A stretch of 64,000 nt of DNA. It comes from JBLWXV01 sp048267245. GTDB taxonomy: Bacteria > Bdellovibrionota > Bacteriovoracia > Bacteriovoracales > Bacteriovoracaceae. The translations under genes were made by a program, and so were the position numbers. Shown here piece by piece: positions 60,115-64,000 of this stretch (the stretch's first letter is position 1; every line of letters begins with the position of its first letter). The notes below the pieces were generated by a model. That model had not been told where the DNA came from, did not search any database, and was given only the letters and a program-made list of their open reading frames with translations. The stretch covers positions 1,426,001 to 1,490,000 of the forward strand of contig JBLWXV010000001.1 of assembly GCA_048267245.1 (NCBI GenBank). Direction: 5' to 3'.

Positions 60115-61539
60115 ATGCAAGAGACCTATCTGCACGCACTTGATAGCGTGCCGCTAAAAGAAATCGTCAAACAAGAGTATAGAACTTATCAGATTTATAC
60201 CCTCATGGACCGCGCGATTCCCTATCTTCAAGATGGATTAAAGCCCGGTCAGCGCAGAATTCTTTTTACGCTCTTTAAAAACCAGTCAAAGGGTTTGATG
60301 AAAGTTTCCTCGGCCACGGGTTTGGTTTTGACGTTACACCCGCACGGCCCGGCTTCTGTTGAGAGTGCGATTGTGAATCTCGCTCAAGACTATACCTTCT
60401 CAAATAACTATCCCTTGATTGATAAGAAGGGATACTTTGGTGAGAGGATGGAGCAAACCGCCGCTGCCAGTAGGTATATCGAGTGTAAGCTTGGAGATAT
60501 TGCCAAGATTCTACTCTTTGATGACATGAACCAAGTTGAAATGGTCCCCAATTACGATGAAAAAGTGATGGAGCCCACAGGTCTTCTTCCAAAACTTCCG
60601 ATCATGCTTTTAAACGGGGCCGAGGGAATCGGGACTGGCTTTAGTTCAGTAATTCCAAGCTTTCACCACAAAGATCTTATCAATTCAATGATTGCCTATC
60701 TTGAAACTGGTAAACCTAAGAAGCTAAAGCCCTTCGTGAATTACTACAGTTCATCGATTGAAATTGATAAGTCTGGACGCCATATTTATCCAATGAAGTT
60801 TGAGGAGGTAGATGGCTCAATCTTTATCACTGAACTTCCTAGAACTTATGATTCTACTAAGACTTATCGCCTCTTAAATAAGTACATCGATGAAGACTTT
60901 ATTAAAGATTACATCGATTCAACAGTTGATAACGAAGTTCGCATCGAGCTCATCTTTAAGCGCGGCCAACAGCCAACGCTAAAAGAAGTAGAAGAGAAGA
61001 TGGGAATAACTACTTCGATCACTCCAAATTACACGCTCATCTCTGAGCGCGGGGTGCGCATCTTCAATGCACCGGAAGAGATTATTTCAATTTTTACAGA
61101 GCAAAGAAGGGTAGTTGTTAGACGTCGCTATGAGCTTCTCTGTGAAGAGTATGAAAATCGCATTCGTCAAAATAATGAGATCATTCGCTTCATTAAAGAA
61201 AAGCACTACGAAGTCGCCACTAAGACTGCTAACAGAAAAGCTTATGTTGAATATCTTGATAAGAAGAAGTTCACTTTCTCAGACTATCTTGCCGACATGC
61301 CTATTTACCGCATGACTAAAGAAGAAGTGGCCAAGCGCCAGCTTCTTGTAAAAGATGAAAGTGCGATGCTTAAAGAGTTTCAAAAAATTGCTAAGAGTCC
61401 CGCTCTTGTGCAGAAGAAACTCATTGAGGAATTGCACGAAGTGGATGGTAAACTAACTGAGTGGCTCAAGGCACGTGAAAAAGAGAAAGCGCAACTTAGA
61501 CGCGAACTCGAAAAAAGAGCAAAACGTAAGAAAAAATAA
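60115..61539 (+). CDS. parC: Type IIA topoisomerase subunit A (ParC-like), lacking the C-terminal pinwheel
   Basis: 474 residues, against about 750-870 for ParC/GyrA. The cleavage core is complete: winged-helix LHPHGPASVESAIVNLAQ, catalytic Y121 in TAAASRYIECKL, and NGAEGIGTGFSSVIPSF. IVNLAQ...NN and NGAEGIGTG are closer to eukaryotic topoisomerase II and phage T4 gp52 than to GyrA. The protein ends in a coiled coil (KEKAQLRRELEKRAKRKKK) where GyrA/ParC continue with a beta-pinwheel, so DNA wrapping should be absent. A terminator follows. Confidence 0.9.
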   Translation: MQETYLHALDSVPLKEIVKQEYRTYQIYTLMDRAIPYLQDGLKPGQRRILFTLFKNQSKGLMKVSSATGLVLTLHPHGPASVESAIVNLAQDYTFSNNYPLIDKKGYFGERMEQTAAASRYIECKLGDIAKILLFDDMNQVEMVPNYDEKVMEPTGLLPKLPIMLLNGAEGIGTGFSSVIPSFHHKDLINSMIAYLETGKPKKLKPFVNYYSSSIEIDKSGRHIYPMKFEEVDGSIFITELPRTYDSTKTYRLLNKYIDEDFIKDYIDSTVDNEVRIELIFKRGQQPTLKEVEEKMGITTSITPNYTLISERGVRIFNAPEEIISIFTEQRRVVVRRRYELLCEEYENRIRQNNEIIRFIKEKHYEVATKTANRKAYVEYLDKKKFTFSDYLADMPIYRMTKEEVAKRQLLVKDESAMLKEFQKIAKSPALVQKKLIEELHEVDGKLTEWLKAREKEKAQLRRELEKRAKRKKK

Positions 61540-61545
61540 ACACCG

Positions 61546-61572
61546 GGCCCTCGTTTGAGGGCCTTTTTTTTG
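61546..61572 (+). terminator. Rho-independent terminator of the topoisomerase operon
   Basis: GGCCCTC (61546-61552) pairs exactly with GAGGGCC (61557-61563) around a four-base loop and runs into nine T residues. It lies seven bases after the stop of the A subunit gene. Confidence 0.95.
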
Positions 61573-61746
61573 ATTACTTGAATCCTATTGTCGGAGATTG
61601 GTAAGGTATTGAAGGTATGAAACGCACGCTTGTAGGCAAAAAAGTGCTCCTTAAAAGTTTTTTAGTGCGCCCAATTCAGTTCTTTGCTAACCTATGAATA
61701 TTAGGAGAATTCAAAGGAATTACGGAGTCTTCACGGAGGAAGCCCT

Positions 61747-62175
61747 ATGAGTCTCACCAAGGCCGATATTGTTGAGAGAGTTTACAAAGAAGCTGGCTTT
61801 AGTAAAAAAGAAGCAGCGGACCTAGTAGACCTCGTTTTTAAAGTCATTAAAGATACTCTTTCTCGAGGAGAGAAAGTGAAGATCTCGGGCTTTGGAAATT
61901 TTTCAATCAGAGATAAGGCCACACGTATTGGTCGCAACCCACAGACTGGGGACGCGATGGAAATTTCGGCCCGCAGGGTTCTAACTTTCAAGCCTTCACA
62001 AGTTCTTAAAGAAGATGTGACTGCACGCTACGCTCATCGCCTAGATGAAGAGGGTGGAGAAGATACATCTCAAGCAGCTCGCGAAGGGACATCAAGAGCG
62101 ATGAGCTCGTTCATGTCCAATTCAGAGGATCCACGCGATCTCGATGATAACGACGACGACGACTTCGATCTCTAA
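61747..62175 (+). CDS. ihfA: Integration host factor alpha-like protein with acidic C-terminal tail
   Basis: 142 residues, about 40 more than normal IHF-alpha. The core is typical: SLTKADIVERVYKEAGFSKK, KVKISGFGNFSIRDK, and the DNA-minor-groove arm RIGRNPQTGDAMEISARRV. From about residue 99 an extra tail follows, rich in Asp/Glu, ending DLDDNDDDDFDL. It bends DNA in recombination and promoter control, with a beta subunit encoded elsewhere. It lies directly before a MerR regulator gene, the usual neighbour of ihfA. Confidence 0.9.
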   Translation: MSLTKADIVERVYKEAGFSKKEAADLVDLVFKVIKDTLSRGEKVKISGFGNFSIRDKATRIGRNPQTGDAMEISARRVLTFKPSQVLKEDVTARYAHRLDEEGGEDTSQAAREGTSRAMSSFMSNSEDPRDLDDNDDDDFDL

Positions 62176-62237
62176 AAACTAGACATCTCGCCTCACTGTC
62201 ACTCACAATAGAATGTGTAACGTTATGGTGAGGAGAG

Positions 62238-62717
62238 ATGATGAGTTTTCACACCCCAATTGAGTCAATCGAAATTCCTAATAAGTCTGTTTTTACAACT
62301 GATGAAGTTTGTAGCCTGACAGGTGTTAAGCCTTACGTTTTAAGATTTTGGGAAAATGAATTTGATGAGATTTCTCCCATTCTCTCAACCAGCGGAAAAA
62401 AACTTTTTGAGCACAAAGATATTGAGGCCATTATCGTGGTCAAGAAAATGCTCTACGAAGAAAAAATCACCGTGGAGCGCGCCAAGGTAGAACTTTCATT
62501 GAGACTTCAGCGCACACTGCCAGATCTTCCCGACTTCGGCGATGATTCTGAAGATTCAGCTGACGAGTCACACTCTCACGATCATGGATCGCAAGAAGCC
62601 TTCCAATATCGTCGCTGGGATGAAGAGGATATCAAGAAGCTCTCCAGTGCTAAAGAGCGCCTACAGGGCATTCTAGAGCGCGCAAATGCGGCCAAGAGCA
62701 CTCACCACTGGAATTAA
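62238..62717 (+). CDS. MerR-family regulator
   Basis: 159 residues. The N-terminal winged helix is VFTTDEVCSLTGVKPYVLRF followed by WENEFDEISPILSTSGKKLF and EHKDIEAIIVVKKMLYEEK. The C-terminal half is acidic and His-rich (DDSEDSADESHSHDHGSQ), which could bind metal or be disordered. In other bacteria the gene after ihfA is a MerR regulator of this form. It overlaps the convergent polyprenyl synthase gene by 45 bases, unusually much. Confidence 0.85.
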   Translation: MMSFHTPIESIEIPNKSVFTTDEVCSLTGVKPYVLRFWENEFDEISPILSTSGKKLFEHKDIEAIIVVKKMLYEEKITVERAKVELSLRLQRTLPDLPDFGDDSEDSADESHSHDHGSQEAFQYRRWDEEDIKKLSSAKERLQGILERANAAKSTHHWN

Positions 62718-63632
62718 TTCTCGCTGCAAATGATTTTCGATATTGGTCTTGCCTGCACCTAGAATATCTAAAATCTTTTGAAAGTATCCCTGCAGGACTA
62801 TCTTTGTCTCTGGGCCATAGGCGCTCGGGTTATCCAAAATCCAGTTGAGATAAGAGAGGGTCTGTACCTCTGTTTGATTTTCATAGCGAAGCCATGGATT
62901 AATATCTCTTTCGTGCTCACTTAATTGCTGATCGGCCAATTCGCACAGGTCATCTAAGAGTTGAAAGAGAATTCCAATAGCGCGCCCAAATCTCCACTTC
63001 TTTTTGAGCTCCCTCATGCTTGCTCCCTCAAGGAGGAGCGGCAGGGTGAGTGAGAGTTGAATGAGGCGCGCGGTCTTTAAAAGATGAGTTTCTAGAAGCT
63101 CGTTAAAATTTTCATTCATCTCATGGGAGAGATCTTTGTATTGACCTTGAATGAGACCTTTTGGCCCTGTAGACCAAGTGGCGAGCTTAAGAATTGAAGG
63201 GGCGGAACTCGCTTTGATCTTTGAGAGCAGATGAAAGGAGCCTATGGCGAGGGCGTCTCCAGTTAGAAGCGCTCTCCACTCGCCAAACTTCACGTGGTGA
63301 CTGGGCTTTCCTCTTCTTGTGTCATCATTGTCCATCGCCGGCATGTCGTCGTGAACGAGGGTGTAGGCGTGGTGAATTTCAAGAAAAGAGGCAATGAGGG
63401 CGAGGTCATCTGAGGCGGCCAGGTTTTGATTTAAATCGCTACTATTAAAGTCGGCATGGCTCGCCAGGCAAAGGAGTGGGCGAAAGAGCTTTCCTGCCGG
63501 CAAAACGGCGTAGGTCGCTAGCTCTAGTGGGGCCTTTGGGCCGTAGAGAATTTTAAGGTGAGATTCTAATATCGCCTCAAGCTTAACTTGCAGCAGTGAG
63601 TGTGGAGATTTTGTAGCGTTCATGACAGGCAC
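62673..63632 (-). CDS. ispA: Polyprenyl diphosphate synthase (farnesyl/geranylgeranyl type)
   Basis: 319 residues. The first Asp-rich motif is DDMPAMDNDD, and the second is QLLDDLCE, where the last Asp of DDxxD is Glu. LPAGKLFRPLLCLA is the typical N-terminal segment. It elongates allylic diphosphates with isopentenyl diphosphate; chain length (C15 or C20) is not certain. The start is a GTG at 63632, or an ATG at 63623; neither has a clear ribosome site. Its 3' end overlaps the MerR gene. Confidence 0.9.
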   Translation of the reverse strand: MPVMNATKSPHSLLQVKLEAILESHLKILYGPKAPLELATYAVLPAGKLFRPLLCLASHADFNSSDLNQNLAASDDLALIASFLEIHHAYTLVHDDMPAMDNDDTRRGKPSHHVKFGEWRALLTGDALAIGSFHLLSKIKASSAPSILKLATWSTGPKGLIQGQYKDLSHEMNENFNELLETHLLKTARLIQLSLTLPLLLEGASMRELKKKWRFGRAIGILFQLLDDLCELADQQLSEHERDINPWLRYENQTEVQTLSYLNWILDNPSAYGPETKIVLQGYFQKILDILGAGKTNIENHLQRELIPVVSALGRICAL

Positions 63633-63652
63633 AATAGCAGGTTTCGAGGCGA

Positions 63653-64000
63653 TTAATCAAAAGAAATGCTTGGGAATGTACCTGGTTGACCCTGCACATT
63701 GAGCTTGTAGCTTCCTTCGTAAGTCTTTTGTTTATCAAGGCCTAGAAACATGTTGATGAGACCAAATTCTGGGGAAGTCTTAAAGCCCTCTGAAAAGCTA
63801 AGGGTCCCTCTGAGGTCATAGTTACTGGCCTGTGGATTGACTTTGTTGAGATCGACGCTGCCTGAGAAATTACCTTTAATTGGTGACTCGTCATTTCCAA
63901 GAAATAATTCATCGATAACGACTTTCTGTCTAGCGTTCATCGTGACTTTTAGTGAGAGTAGACCAATATCAAGACGTGGAAGCGTTAGTCCCTGAAGGTT
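63653..64000 (-). CDS. Type II secretion system GspN-like protein, C-terminal part
   Basis: The frame is open to the window edge, so about 115 C-terminal residues are seen. The region has the GspN/AsmA-like order of strands: LTLPRLDIGLLSLKVTMNAR, FLGNDESPIKGNFSGSVDLN, YDLRGTLSFSEGF and YEGSYKLNVQGQPGTFPSISF at the end. The ending G-x-Y-x-L-x-(V/I)-x-G-x-(L/P)-x-x-P is the usual T2SS GspN close. It would lie in the inner membrane and periplasm. The assignment is moderate because most of the gene is outside the window. Confidence 0.6.
   Translation of the reverse strand, partial: NLQGLTLPRLDIGLLSLKVTMNARQKVVIDELFLGNDESPIKGNFSGSVDLNKVNPQASNYDLRGTLSFSEGFKTSPEFGLINMFLGLDKQKTYEGSYKLNVQGQPGTFPSISFD

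Overview
This 64-kb window looks like chromosomal DNA of a Gram-negative bacterium of intermediate G+C, dense in genes, with many exported proteins of unknown family. Secreted orphan proteins, class III cyclase/FecR/PilZ signalling genes, an IscR-like suf operon, and above all a sphingolipid (ceramide) locus suggest the Bdellovibrionota, perhaps the Bacteriovorax/Halobacteriovorax side. That placement is inference; no rRNA gene is present to settle it. I saw no tRNA, rRNA, CRISPR array, insertion sequence or prophage.

Layout. 1-4.35 kb: end of a hemolysin III-like gene, then a small regulatory island: an HTH-only protein, a SAM methyltransferase, a GNAT-fold acyltransferase-like protein, and on the other strand two overlapping genes for XRE-HTH proteins whose C-terminal sensor resembles V4R domains. 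A fourth paralogue lies at 16.6 kb. 4.6-5.4 kb: a split YeeE/YedE transporter pair behind an FNR-like box. 5.5-8.9 kb: a tight four-gene operon with an isonitrile synthase (PvcA/DIT1 family), its Fe(II)/2-oxoglutarate partner (PvcB family), a cytochrome P450 and a GNAT-like protein. This is a candidate isocyanide natural-product cluster. 9-19 kb: dehydrogenase, YdjM-like and CNNM-type membrane proteins, a 29-residue-repeat protein, an 18-cysteine repeat protein, a pseudo-receiver regulator and Sua5. 19.5-22.7 kb: glnS-gltX.

23-28.6 kb: ceramide locus. On the minus strand are serine palmitoyltransferase, a bacterial ceramide synthase-like GNAT protein and a CerR-like reductase. Convergent to them are a fatty-acid 2-hydroxylase and a PAP2 phosphatase, with a START-like secreted protein divergent from the hydroxylase. 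Together these could make 2-hydroxylated ceramide and process a phospho-headgroup. 28.7-36 kb: PilZ protein, pepN, class II aldolase and a fused 2-oxoacid dehydrogenase E1. 36-42.2 kb: FecR protein, TPR/beta-barrel protein, CHASE2 adenylate cyclase and a solute-binding protein, probably one envelope-to-cAMP signalling module. 42.4-46.7 kb: ArsC-like protein, outer-membrane proteins, hemF, an EamA transporter and a lipoprotein.

47-52.8 kb: Rrf2 regulator-sufB-sufC-sufD-sufS-nfu operon with inverted repeats upstream that are probable operators. 53-57.8 kb: rhomboid protease, receiver protein with Glu at the phosphorylation site, argS, small secreted proteins and an acetyltransferase. 58-61.5 kb: a two-subunit type IIA topoisomerase whose A subunit has T4/eukaryote-like signatures and no C-terminal pinwheel, and whose B subunit ends in a histone H1-like Lys/Ala/Thr tail. 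61.7-64 kb: IHF-alpha-like protein with an acidic tail, MerR regulator, polyprenyl synthase and the end of a GspN-like gene.

The two most distinctive systems are the isonitrile-P450 operon and the 2-hydroxyceramide locus. Several transcription terminators are folded into the 3' coding ends of genes, in keeping with the very tight packing.
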